Source: Tausonia pullulans (lineage: Eukaryota > Basidiomycota > Tremellomycetes > Cystofilobasidiales > Mrakiaceae). From it: a stretch of 64,000 nucleotides of DNA. Below the pieces are notes generated by a model, which worked only from the letters and a program-made list of their open reading frames with translations, was not told the origin of the DNA and ran no database searches. Positions 34,758 through 45,060 of the stretch are shown in pieces. The stretch is taken from contig OX637620.1 in assembly GCA_951802195.1 (NCBI GenBank), forward strand, positions 1,364,001-1,428,000, in the 5' to 3' direction. The position numbers were made by a program, and so were the translations under genes. Position 1 is the stretch's first letter. Each line of letters opens with the position of its first letter.

Positions 34758-36604
34758 TCAGCCTCTGTACCTGTGCTCCTCGATGACCTGCGTGAGATGC
34801 CGTTGGGCCTCTTCCCTCTTGAGACTCTTCCAGACCTGACCAGTAGCAACAAGGGGAGTCAGATATGACCATAGGAACTGGAATAGATAGAGAGACTTAC
34901 GGCGAAAGTGCCAATGTTTTTCTTGCCGAGCTTGTCATGGACGAGCGATCTCCGGAACGCGCCCCCTTTCTTGCCCTCGTAGAGCTTGATGACGGCCGTA
35001 ACCTCATCCGAGGTGATGGGCGTCCCAATGGGCTTGGTGTGAATTTTCCAGAAGAGGGCGTCGAGAACAAGGACGAGATCCGCGATGGCTATCATGATGC
35101 TGCGAGCGCTTCCAGGAGCTGAGTCCGAGGGTCAGCAGATGCCTTAGAGATCAAGAGAGGAAGAAACGCACCCTCCCAAAGCCCGCTGACAGTCGAGAGT
35201 CCAATCAGGGACACAACGAACTTGACCGGAATGTTGGTCACGGCATCGATGAAGAGCGCAGAAAGCTGCTTCGAGAGCAAAACCTGGACGATGACGACGT
35301 AGTAAGATCAGTCCGAAGTCTGGATTCAGGTATAGCCAATCAATCGACTTGCCTTGCCGGGGTCCTGGAAGTTGTAGATCTGTGAGCGAGCAAAAGACAG
35401 GTCAACTTTTCTCTCTTTCTCGAGCATCCAAGCGCAATCGGCTCTTCCTGACCTTGACAATGTCGCTCTGCAGAATTGCCATCGTTCCTAAACCGGTCGC
35501 ACCACCGATGAAGGGGATCGGCTGAGCGGAGGCTCCGACGGCAGTCATGAACAGCTTCATGCTGGTGCGACCAGCCGGTCAGAAAGCGTCGACCCACCAT
35601 CCATAGTTGAGACGGGCGTATAATTCTCACCCTTTTTGGATGCTCGTCGCAATCTAAAAGAAGGCATTATGAGCGAATGAAATCAAACAGCGAAGACTGG
35701 TTCAACTCGCCTTCTCATCCGCCGATGCACGTTGAGCCGCAACCCAGACAAGGCGGAGGTCAGCGTGTCGGACAAGAGCCGCCTCGGTTCTTTTCGACAG
35801 CTCGCTCAGCGACGCAGGGCCTTGCAAGCGAGAATCATCAGCAAGAGCAGAACTAATTCAAAAATCCAATCTTCGCTCACTCAAAATGTCCACAGAAACC
35901 AGGGCGGTCTCGACGCCCGACATTCGAAGCGAGACGCTTCCGTTGTGGAAGGCCGCCTCGTCGGCCGGCCCTCGGCTGATGAAGAGCGCAAGCGTCGCGA
36001 GATCGCCGAATCTATAGGCATGCTTTGTCAGCCACGTGAGGTCGCTAAGGAAAAAAAGAGGTCTAGAGGCAAGGGACTGACGAGATCTCCTCCTTCGTGA
36101 GGAACCCACCCGACGCGCCCGACGTGTCCGATGATGCGAGCAGGTACCATACGGCGTGGACGCAGCTCGCCGGTGGCCCCGCCTGCCGGTTCAGGATGTA
36201 CTCCCTGGCAGTGGAGCCAGAGGTTGCCGTAGTAATCGAGATGCGGTTGTTGGAGGCTGAGGTCTGAGGTGTCAATGAGGGGACACCATTCTGTGTCGAT
36301 GGGTCGAGGGAAAGCGAGGTCGTGCGTCGTGAGCAACAACTTGCAGCGCGCTTTCACTCGCAAGGTAGCTTTCTCGCACGATGACATCGTTAGCTCCAAA
36401 GAGACCTCGGAAGAGCGTTGGGACAAGGGCGACCGATGCCGGGGTTGGCGTGATCATGAGGAGATTGAAAGCGGGGATCGCCTGGAGGATGTCCTCAGCT
36501 CGTTGATTAACTGAACCCGCGGGAGGGGCAGCAACCGAGGACGAAGAGGAGAAGAAGGAGGGCATGTTGGAGTTGGAGACGTCTTCAAGTTTGGCGGGGT
36601 CCAT
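34758..36604 (-). CDS. GTPase-like protein with degenerate G motifs (pseudo-GTPase candidate)
   Basis: The spliced order matches fungal G-domain proteins of the Era-like/DUF697 type: an initial strand AFNLLMITPTPASVALV where a P-loop would stand, then after an intron RISITTATSGSTAREYILN where DxxG would be. ASCVHAVWYLLASSDTSG follows (the HxxWY segment of this group), then VETALVSVDIL, a segment ALVRHADLRLVWVAAQRASA and the hydrophobic C-terminal block FMTAVGASAQPIPFIGGATG. GTMAILQSDIVKIYNFQ, VTNIPVKFVVSLIGL and a charged tail ending HRYRG complete it. No GxxxxGK[ST] or DxxG survives, and I found no NKxD. One intron is GC-AG (35284-35352). The middle exon (about 35870-36020) is less certain than the rest. 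Family call is by pattern memory only. Confidence 0.6.
35284..35352 (-). other. GC-AG intron, 69 nt
   Basis: The minus strand reads GGCAAG|GCAAGT at the donor, with a CTGAT branch-like motif and CGTCCAG at the acceptor. Frame is kept (FQDPGK-VLLSKQL). The nearest GT alternative changes frame. AAG|GCAAGT is the consensus form of GC donors in fungi. Confidence 0.7.
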
Positions 36605-36807
36605 CTTGGAAAACGTAAAAAAGGGGGGGAAGGTGGGAGGTGCGAGATGGCATGAAAATGACGTGCATGAAACAAGGACAGCGCGTGACAGGCAAGCGGG
36701 CCTAGACAACCTCTCTCGGCGGCAAACATGCACAGTCAACGCGAAGTCCAATGGAGCCTCCGCTGAAAATGGAGATGAACACAGAGAAGACCTCAAAGTC
36801 GTTGTAT

Positions 36808-38116
36808 CTATAGCCCTCCAAGGGCCGCTTCGGCGGCCTCTCGACGCTCCCTCGCCTCAACTCCCTCAATTAGAGCCTTGCCAACAACGGCGTGGATGTC
36901 CTTGGCCTTCTCCATCAGGGCTCCCATCGTCTGTGATCAAGGACAGACTAGGACGTCAGAAAGAGGGTGGTTTGCCAAGAGCGAGAGCGTTAACGAACCG
37001 TCATTAGCGTCTCCTGTTCAATCTCGCCCGTCTGCCAGACGTTCGTGACGATCCCTAGCGCAGGCATACACGCCATGGTAACCCGCGCGCTAGCGATCTG
37101 GCTCTCCTTCGAGTCCGGATCAATGTGAAGGTTGCCGTTAATGAGCGCCTGGCATTAAGAGGAGGGACAAACAAAAACACGCCGTTAGCAGACATGCGCA
37201 ACCGAGAACTCCTGTCGACCCAGCGATCTAGCAGGGGATATTCACCGAGCTAGCTCCAACGACAATGCCTCCCATCTCGACTCCACCGCCGACCTCAGCG
37301 AGCGCGGCACCCGCGACCGTCGTTCCGGCGCTAACGACGCCTTCCATGCCGTCTGACTCGAGGACGAGAAGAAAGACGTCCAGCTGGGATTTCGGAAGGA
37401 GATGCAACCGGAGCGAGGGGAGAAGGGACTGAGCGAGGAGAGCCGAGGGCGTGGGGGGTTCGGTGTCCTAGGACGTATCGTGCCGGCCGGGCGAGCTGTC
37501 AGTCTCTTTCAACCGAGGCGGGAACGCACGTTCCAGGGCTTAAATCACTGAGGCAACGTACCCGAAGAGGGAACCGCCGAGGGTCCGAGGCGAATGGCGC
37601 ATACTTAACCTCAATGTTGAGCGTACCCGAGGCCGAGAACGGAGGCAGCTTCGGCCTGGGTCCGTAGCTGTCAAGAGCAAGTCGAGACGCGTGAGTCGAA
37701 CAGACGAGTGGGCGTTCGTAGACGAGAGAGCTGAGTGACCCACACAGCGCAGGCAATCTTTGTGTTCTCCATCTCTATGTACGCCGAGCCATTGGCTTGG
37801 CTGATCAGACCCGTCTTAAGGACTGGACGCAACGCGCGGAAGAAGCCGACAGACGGGTCAGATCTGCGGAGCGACGACGCCAGGCGCGTTCGAGCGCATC
37901 GTTTGGAGATGGGATAAGGCCCCGCTCACAGATAGGCCGGAGAGCATCCTTGTCCCTGCGTTGCCTCGCGTAGGATTCGGCTGCTTTTTGAAGGTCGTGC
38001 TGGATGGCGGTCGCCGAAGCAGAAGTGGAGGCGACGGGGGGCTCATCGTCGAAGACGGGCGGAAATGAGACCTCGGGTCCGTTGACTCGTCGGCGGTCAA
38101 AGGCTTGGGCGGACAT
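36808..38116 (-). CDS. MTR3: Exosome complex subunit MTR3 (RNase PH-like)
   Basis: Non-catalytic RNase-PH-fold subunit of the six-member exosome ring that processes and degrades RNA in nucleus and cytoplasm. Spliced features: MSAQAFDRRRVNGPEVSFPP, GFFRALRPVLKTGLISQANG, SAYIEMENTKIACAVYGPRP, KLPPFSASGTLNIEVKYAPF, LHLLPKSQLDVFLLVLESDG, the Gly/Ala-rich VVSAGTTVAGAALAEVGG and MACMPALGIVTNVWQTGEIE, then TMGALMEKAKDIHAVVGKAL. It stops after AAEAALGGL. The GLISQANGSAYIE block identifies an exosome RNase-PH subunit, and the N-terminus plus the single-domain length point to Mtr3 over Rrp41/42/43/45/46. It is divergent from VPS72, with 214 bases between the two start codons. Confidence 0.85.
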
Positions 38117-38330
38117 GGCTGGATTGTATGTGTGAGGAGGGAGAGCTGAGAAGAGCCAGCGCGGTCGACGGGGTTGAGAGAATGTGGTGGTCGAGCGGTT
38201 CTCGGCTCGAGGAGCTGTTCAGCGAGGTGCAGGCGACTTGAGGCGAGGCAAGTGCGGAGAGGCGAACGAGACGCGTAGGCGCGTAGGCGCGTTCAACTCC
38301 CTCCCACCCGACGGCCACCACCAACACAGC
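38117..38330. promoter_or_regulatory. Bidirectional promoter MTR3 / VPS72
   Basis: Only 214 bases separate the start codons of two head-to-head genes for essential nuclear complexes. A short direct repeat (GCGTAGGC, three copies in 38273-38290) lies within it. Shared regulation is inference. Confidence 0.5.
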
Positions 38331-40331
38331 ATGTCTGCCAACGCCATCGCTTCCTCCTCCCGCCAGAGGAAGTCTCAGCCGGCTGTCGAGCCAGGGCTCA
38401 CCCGCGGCCGGGCGAGACGGTCCACCGCTGGCAACAGGGTGAGAGCGAGCCTTTAACGCTGGCCTTGGCTCTCAAAGCCTTCCTCTCTGGACAGACGATT
38501 CTGACTCTCCATCAACGACCAGATGCGAGCCCTCCTTGATTCGGAACGTGAGAAGGATGCAGCGGCCGAGGAAGCCGATGACGACGTTGACTTCATCGCC
38601 AAAGGTGCGTCGCCGCTGTCGCGTCGCTCGCGCCCATTGTCAAGATGCCGTATCCATGCTGACATGCCGACGGAGGCCTTGTTAACAGAGGAGGAAGATG
38701 CGTTCGAGAGCGACTTTGCGAGTACAGATGAGGAGGCAAATGTGGAGGAGGATGAGGACAAGATCGAACGGGACCTCGCTCGAGAGGAACGTTGGGCAGC
38801 GAAGAAGGTGCGATCCCCCCCCCCCCCCCCCCCCGCTCACTCACTCTCTCCAGCCCTGCCTTTGGCGCTGCTCCATGCATGAAAGATCAACCATTAATAT
38901 TGGCTCTTTCTGCTTCAGGCCGGAAAGGCACGTAAGGCACCCTCGGCGCGAGACCGGGACATGGCCTACCTGAAGACGCGCATCGCTCCTAAGCCACTTC
39001 AGTCGGCCCTCGACCGGACGCCCATGCGTCGATCGCCGCCGCCGAAGAAGAAGCCGAGATTCGCGTGCGAGCCCGTCGTCGACTCACCCGCCGCTGGAGA
39101 GGGGTCGTCGATCTCTACGCCAGGAGGCGACGAGGGCGCAGTTGAGGGCGAGTCGGCTGAGTCGGGCGCTGAACGAAGACGGCGGCGAGCTAGTGGGAGG
39201 ACGCTTACGGTCGCGTATCGGACGGAGGTCAACGAGCGGGCTGCTGAGGATGCGAAGAAGGCGGTAAATAGCTGTTGCCCTCGATTTCTTTGCATTGTCG
39301 TTGACTGACCAAAGTCGATCTGCCCTCCGCGCGCCAGTCGAAACTGGCGAAGAAGCCCAAGGCGCTTCCACGTGCGCGCTACACGCAGGATGAGCTCATT
39401 GAGGAGGCTCTTTTCACGGAAGAGATGAACAACGAGTCTCTCCGCGACTGGCTCGCGAAGGAAGAGGCCCGCCGGCTCTCTCTCCGCGTAGTCCGTAAGC
39501 GCGTCGAGGGCCCAAGAATGACGTGGATTTCGCGCGACGCGGGGCGCAAGCTCGTTGAGATCATTAGTCACCAGACGGAGGGGGAACCAATGCCAGAGGC
39601 CGGAAAGGCGGGCAAGGGCAAGGTGAGGGAGACGACCCTGTCAGCGGACGCGCCGGCTGATCCAGCGTCGGTCGGCGGCGCCGCCCTCGAGTCGCCCTCC
39701 AAGTACGGTTCTTCAAAGGGGAAGGGTCGAGTATCGCGTAGCTACATCGCCATCGACCCGGCCCCTCCAGACTGGCACTCTGAGATGTCGGTCGTCTTTG
39801 GGTCGCACGTCTCGTGGCGCGAGATGAAGGTCATCCCGATCCGGAATCGGCCTCAGAGTGCGCCCTCCGCTTGCCTACCCTCATTGCTGTCCTCTCCAAT
39901 TCGTTTTGCATCTGACAACTTCCCTCTCCTCCACAGCGCGTAAACTTACCCCCTGCCCCATAACCGGCCTCCCGGCGCAGTACCTCGAGCCTCGAACGGG
40001 CATCCCTTACGCCAACGCCAGCGCCTACCGGACTCTCACCAAGCTCCTTGCCAACAAATACATATGGAGCGTATGTCCCGGGGGCTGGACGGGGGGTGCA
40101 GCGATCCGAGGGGCCGATGGCGTCCCCGAGGGTTGGGACGACGCTGTCCTGCCCCAGTCAGTCGGTGGCGGCAAGCGCAGGCGAGGAGCAGGCGATGAGA
40201 AGGTGGAGGCAGTTTCAGCTTCAGCGTCTGCGTCTGCGATTTCAGGGCCGGAGCGGGAGATGACCGGGACGAGGAAGCGGCTGCGGGGGTCGACGGTCGG
40301 GGTTCCTTCTGCCGGAAGTGATCTGGTCTGA
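38331..40331 (+). CDS. VPS72: SWR1-complex subunit Vps72/YL1
   Basis: YL1 nuclear protein that binds H2A.Z-H2B and helps SWR1 put H2A.Z into nucleosomes. It begins MSANAIASSSRQRKS, has the acidic YL1 N-terminal region (EEEDAFESDFASTDEEANVE), a basic middle part (RTPMRRSPPPKKKPR), QDELIEEALFTEEMNNESLR and SWREMKVIPIRNRP. The YL1 C-terminal domain is CPITGLPAQYLEPRTGIPYA followed by SAYRTLTKLL. The C-terminal 90 residues are low-complexity. Six or so exons. The intron after EERWAAKK contains a 20-base C run (38815-38834). The stop TGA is 104 bases from the SF3A1 stop on the other strand. Confidence 0.93.
38815..38834 (+). repeat. C20 homopolymer in VPS72 intron
   Basis: Twenty C in a row start about 7 bases after the 5' splice site (GTGCGAT). 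True length may vary between strains or be a sequencing artefact. Confidence 0.9.
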
Positions 40332-40435
40332 GGGGCTTTATGTGTCGTGTTATGTATGATTGTCTGGTCTGGATAATAAAACATGTAGAGGAAGAGAACA
40401 CTCGACTCGAACAAAACAACGACGATCCCTCCGCA

Positions 40436-43278
40436 TCACTTTCTCACTCCAAGCATCAGCGAATCGCCCTCCCCAAGATTGAGCTCCGCGAGGGTGCTCT
40501 TGTTGTTGAGGACCCTTCCTCCCGGGAGGTCGATCCGCATCTTGGACAGCGGGAGGCTCGTCTTGGTCGCCTCTTGGATCTTTTCGCGAAGCTCGCCGAT
40601 GGTCGTCTTGAGGCCCACAGGAGGGAGGTCAACGACAGAGCCGTCAAGCTCGGGTCGACCCTTAATGTCCGAGGGGAGTTGGAGCTTGATCGATACAGGG
40701 AAGGGGTTGGCAGCGAGCCAAGCGTCCTCCTGTGGAAAGCGTAATCCGAAAAATCGTCAGCAGAAGATTCGGGAGACAGAACAAGAGGGAGAAGGCGCAC
40801 CGGGTGGTACATGCCCTCGGGCAGCTTTTGGATCCGTGACCTTTTGGCCGCCGGCTCGCCTGCGCCGTTGCCCTCCTCCTCCTCCCGAGGCCGCACGTTC
40901 GGGCTCGACGCCCCCGCAGGGCTCGCTGCTCCCGATCCGTCAGGCGAAGCTGAGCCACCCTGGTCCTGGTGGGCAAGCGCCGCAAGCCGGGACGGGTGAA
41001 TGCTAGGCGGGGCGCCGCTAGGCGGCATGGGCCCGGAGCCGTAGCCGAGCTGAGGAGGCGGGTAGGCACCGAGCGACGAGCCGGGAGGAGGCATGCCGTA
41101 GGGGTTGTACTGCGTCGGACCCTGAGGACCCGCAGAGATGGTGCCCGGAGCGGAGGGAGGGGCAGCAGCGGCGGTACCGGGCGCCGGAGGGAAAGCAGCA
41201 GGGCCAGGCCCTGCAGGCGCGAGAGGCGGGACAGAAGGTCCGACAGCGTTGGAGGGCGTAGCGCCAAGACCGTGCGAACGGTGGATGGCGGCGATCTGCT
41301 CGTCGAGCGAGGCGCCTGTCGCGTACCGGTTGAGCGTCTTCTCCTTGGAGGCCGTGTGACCGTCCCAGACAATCTTCTCCTTCTCGCGCCGACGAGCGCG
41401 CTCTTCCTCCTCCTTGACCTTGCGCTGGGCCTCGTCAAGTTCCGAGCCGAACATGTCGGTACGGGCGCTGGCGAGCTCGCGAAGCGAGGCCGAAACGTCG
41501 GCACCAGACTGGAGCATGCCGGACTGGATCTTCCGCTGGTCGAGCGCTTGCTTGTTCTCGCGCCACTTTGGGTCGAGGAGCTCGATCCGAATGTGTTCCG
41601 AGAGCTGGTCGTTCGGAATCTCCTGGCCCTTGTAGAGGGTGTATCCAGGCTTGGCGGTGGTTTGAAGAACTGCAAGGGATCAAGTGAGTTAGCGTGAAGA
41701 TACAAACTCGATGCAGATGTTGGATCGGGGAACCCACGCTTCGGGACATAGTCTTTCTTGATCTTCATCGAGCTCGACTCGGCGAACTTGCGCTGGACCT
41801 CCTTGGCGATCTCCTGCTCCTTGGCCTTGGCCTGCTCCACCGCCTTGTCCTCCTCGTTGTCACTCTCGTCCATGTCCATGTCGTCGGCGTCCCTCTCTTC
41901 GGGCGGGACGGGGAAGGCTTCGGATTCCTCCTGGACCATCGACGCCATCCGCTTCTGGGCGAGCGTCATGTTCTCCATCTCCGTGATGGATGACGGAGGC
42001 GGGAGTTCGAGTTGCTCGTCAGCAGAGGTGAACTCGATCGTCTCGACGACGACAAAGTCCTGCCAGTCGATCTGGGCGAACGCGACTGCAAAGGCGAGGG
42101 AGGGAAACCGACGCGTGTCAGTCAGCTCGTTCGCGCTCTCTCGAACGTGAACACGTCAACTCACTCCTTCGCTCCTCCTGGGCCTCCTCCTTCTTCTTCG
42201 CACGCTCACTCCGCCACTTCTCCCACTCGGCCCGCTCCTTCGCCTGCGCTAGCGCCGTCCTTCTGCCCTCGATCGACTGGCTCCCGCTCTCGAGCTCGGC
42301 GAGCGCCTCCGACGGAGGGACGAGGACGCGTGTGTACTGCTGAACCATCCTGTTGTACAGAGGGTAAAGCGAGTGCGTCGGTCGGAGGAAGTCAAACTGG
42401 ACGTTCCGGCCTTCGCGCTGGGAGAGCGAGGAGAGGAAGGAGCGGCCGCGGCGAGCAACGAAGAGCGCTGTGAGTTTGAGGATGTCGCTGGGAGGGAGGG
42501 AGGGAAGGAGGGAATGGATCGGTCAGATGGCGATCTATTGGATCCATAGCGAACATGAGGGCGACGAGGGAGGGACACGTACAAGTCGACAGCAGGCAGT
42601 CCCGGCCGGTCGACAACGAACTCGAGCGTCCTCGGCTCCTTGGGCTTGTACATCTCCTCCGGGATGCCTCTCGCCATCTTAGCCGTTCCCAGCAGTCCTG
42701 CGTTTCCTCCGTCGGTCCTCCCAGCGCCCGTCTCGCCATCGACCACAGGAGCAGCGCCGTCCTGGATGTGACCTTCGCGGAGGCGGGCCTTCTGGAAGAG
42801 GTAGTACGTGTGGTACGGGTCGGACGAGTTGAGGAAGGAGAATTTGGGGTCTGTCTTTTGTCCCTCCCGGATCTTGGTCTCGAGCTGAGTCGGGTTAGCC
42901 GACTTGTGGAGCGCGCCAGCGGTCCGGTCGATGAGGGCTGGATACGAAGGCACGCGTACGCGAAGGGAGGACGCAAGGCGAGGGAAGGGCAGGCGCGAGG
43001 GTGGAGGAGGGGGGGGGGGGAGCACGTCAGCCTTTGCCGCTGCATGAGAAGGCACAGTCCGCTAGAACCCATGGCAGCTAGCTGGCAGCGAGAGTGAGAG
43101 AGGGACGCGACTCACTCCTGATCTCGGGAGGGGGGAAGATGATGTTCTTCTTGAGTCGCTCGCTCTCAGGCAGGTCGCTGTCTTCTTCGGCCCCATTGGA
43201 GTTGGCGGCAGCGTCGTTTCCGACGGGGAGGACATCGGCCTCCGACAGATTCACTGGTGCGGGGAGGACGAGGGACAT
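40436..43278 (-). CDS. SF3A1: Splicing factor 3A subunit 1 (Prp21/SAP114)
   Basis: Component of the U2 snRNP SF3a complex, needed for branch-site recognition. Domains in order: N-terminus MSLVLPAPVNLSEADVLPVG; SURP1 (LIDRTAGALHKSANPTQLET ... DPKFSFLNSSDPYHTYY); SURP2 (DILKLTALFVARRGRSFLSS ... FDFLRPTHSLYPLYNRMVQQ); a charged coiled coil (AEWEKWRSERAKKKEEAQEE); the SF3A1 core (DWQDFVVVETIEFTSADEQL, EEVQ-type acidic tract, IPNDQLSEHIRIELLDPKW); a long Pro/Gly-rich linker; and a C-terminal ubiquitin-like domain ending EGDSLMLGVRK. Exons are long compared with its neighbours. A G12 tract (43009-43020) sits in an early intron. It is head-to-head with MRPL31, 170 bases apart. Confidence 0.95.
43009..43020 (-). 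repeat. G12/C12 homopolymer in SF3A1 intron
   Basis: Twelve G on the plus strand; a C run on the transcript strand inside an early SF3A1 intron. Confidence 0.88.
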
Positions 43279-43448
43279 GCTGCCGGGCGAGGGGGATGGG
43301 TGAGGGCGGGCAAGTGGTGGTGGTCGGGGTGGAGACGCTCTCGCGCGTGAGGGGAGGCGGCCGAGCGGGCGGACGACGTTTGCCTTGACCACCCGGCAGC
43401 CTCTCGAGCCTTAAACCACCACCCCCTCCTCCACCCTTCCTTGGCACC
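43279..43448. promoter_or_regulatory. Bidirectional promoter SF3A1 / MRPL31
   Basis: 170 bases between divergent start codons. No TATA box; C/T-rich on each sense strand. It is very short for two housekeeping genes, so elements are probably shared. Confidence 0.5.
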
Positions 43449-44183
43449 ATGAGAGCCTCTCTCCCGAGCCTCGGCGGACTTCTCTGGTGCGTTTAGTGCT
43501 CTACGGGGTAGCCTTCCGCTCGCTTCGCTCACCCGGACATTCCCTCCTGCCTTCGCGGTTCGCAGGAAGTTCAACCCCAAGATGTCGGATCCCCAGAAGG
43601 CCGGCCAGCGCAAGCGGCTCAAGGCCGTCGACAGCGTCATCACGGCCCTTGTCGACAGCGGTCGCTCCTGCGTTCCTTTGGTGCGTGTACGACGTCCTGA
43701 AGGAGGGGACCGCGGGCCGGAACGCCTGCCGCCGCCGCGTCCCCCTGCTTGACTTGTCTCGGCCGTCCTCTTCGGTCCGGCGCCTCGCTCTGTGGACTGA
43801 CCGCCGCGTATCTTGTTCGAACAGCGGGCTGTCCAGCGCCTTCCGACCGAGGCCGAGATGCCGCCCAAAGGTCCGTAAGCGGCGGCGCAAGCCGACTTGT
43901 TCTCTCGTTCCCGCTGGTTGATTCTCCTCCTTTGTCTCTCTTTCGGCTCGCCAGACAAGTACACTATCTTCTCGCGTAAGGGTGCCTACTACCGGAAGCA
44001 CATGCATCGGGTGGACAAGTTTACGAGGGTACGTCTGGTGACGCGTACAAAGCGCAGCGCGCATGGGAGGGGGAGACACGTCGGCCGTCTCTCACTCCCT
44101 GCACCTACGCGATCGATTATCTTGCTGATTCTACTCGCAATGATGGGCAGATTACCGCGAGGACCAACCCGGAGGGCTTCTAG
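43449..44183 (+). CDS. MRPL31: Mitochondrial large-subunit ribosomal protein MRPL31 (mL60)
   Basis: Fungus-specific protein of the mitochondrial 54S subunit. The spliced product is MRASLPSLGGLLWKFNPKMS, DPQKAGQRKRLKAVDSVIT, then RAVQRLPTEAEMPPKDKYTI, FSRKGAYYRKHMHRVDKFTR and ITARTNPEGF. It aligns with yeast Mrpl31 at GGLLWK, Q-K-RQRxRLxxVDxVI, KDKYxxF and YRKxxHKVxKxT. Four small introns split a product of roughly 100 residues, and all phases agree. The last exon, after GCAG, encodes ITARTNPEGF and ends TAG. A mitochondrial targeting role for the basic N-terminus is inferred. Confidence 0.88.
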
Positions 44184-45060
44184 ACGAATTGAATGCATGC
44201 GGAAACGAACACACAGACTGGAAACACAGAAAGGATAGCAAGCCGTCATCCGTGGCGGGAACCGGATAGGGCATCGAGACAGCCTTCGTCTCGCCTCGCC
44301 AGGAGGTCAAGACACTCCTCCGCCGAGAAAGCCCCGAATCTGAAGCTCAATGCACGAAGTCCCATGGAGACGGAGGCTTGGCCATTTGATGCTTGGTCGG
44401 CCTAAACATCGGCGCGCCACTCGCGTTGTCCGCAGGCCGACTGCTAGAATGGGCCAGCTCCAGACCTTGAGAGTTCACGAAGCTCTCTATCGATCCAAGG
44501 ACAGACTGGCGAGAGTCGGGCAATCACAGTTCGACTGCGCTCGAAGGTAGTCGGTCGCCGTGATTTCCCATCGGGAGATTCTCATAGCTCCTACTCAGCC
44601 GGTCTTATGCTCAGAAGGTGCCTTTTAGCGCCCTTCAGTCCGATAGACCATACAGCGAAGATATATCAGGGATTGAGAATGCCTCTCCGCTTGAAGGACG
44701 TCGTTGTGAGCTGGCCTTATCCTGTTGTCCCGTGTCGGAGATCGGCAAGGCGCGCTGGGTCGACGGCCAGCACGACGGTTCAGGAGGGGAACGAGCACCG
44801 CTCTACTGGTGGTTGCAGACGACTCTCTATCTCATGCAACTTCTGAGGGCTGCCACAGCGTCATGTTTGGCTGCCGCCGTAGAAATCCGTAGAACGATGC
44901 GTTCCATGGACGACGATAGGAAATTCCCGGAGTGAGGAAATAGGATGAGCGATGGACCCGGTGTCCTCATCGGGGAAAGCCGCGGCCAAGGGGATCAAAG
45001 GAACCAATTCCTTGCTTCCCCTTGCTCTTCTTTTCGCTAACCATCATCTCATTCCCAACA
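44184..45060. other. Intergenic region without recognised gene
   Basis: 877 bases between MRPL31 and the D-serine dehydratase gene. Short frames of up to about 100 codons occur (for example 44618-44935) but have no motif and no splice support. The last 100 bases form the C/T-rich leader of the next gene. A non-coding RNA cannot be judged by eye. Confidence 0.5.

Noticed and set aside
36561-36807. Possible longer MTR3 C-terminus continuing past 36808
   Set aside because: In the MTR3 frame the codons after EAALGGL are TAG; the longer reading belongs to another frame.
40662-41978. 438-codon minus-strand open frame in SF3A1
   Set aside because: Shadow frame, Arg/Ser/Pro-rich, overlapping the conserved SF3A1 core in another frame.
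44184-45060. Search for a transposon or retroelement relic in this gene-free stretch
   Set aside because: No terminal repeats, target-site duplication or transposase/RT motifs visible.
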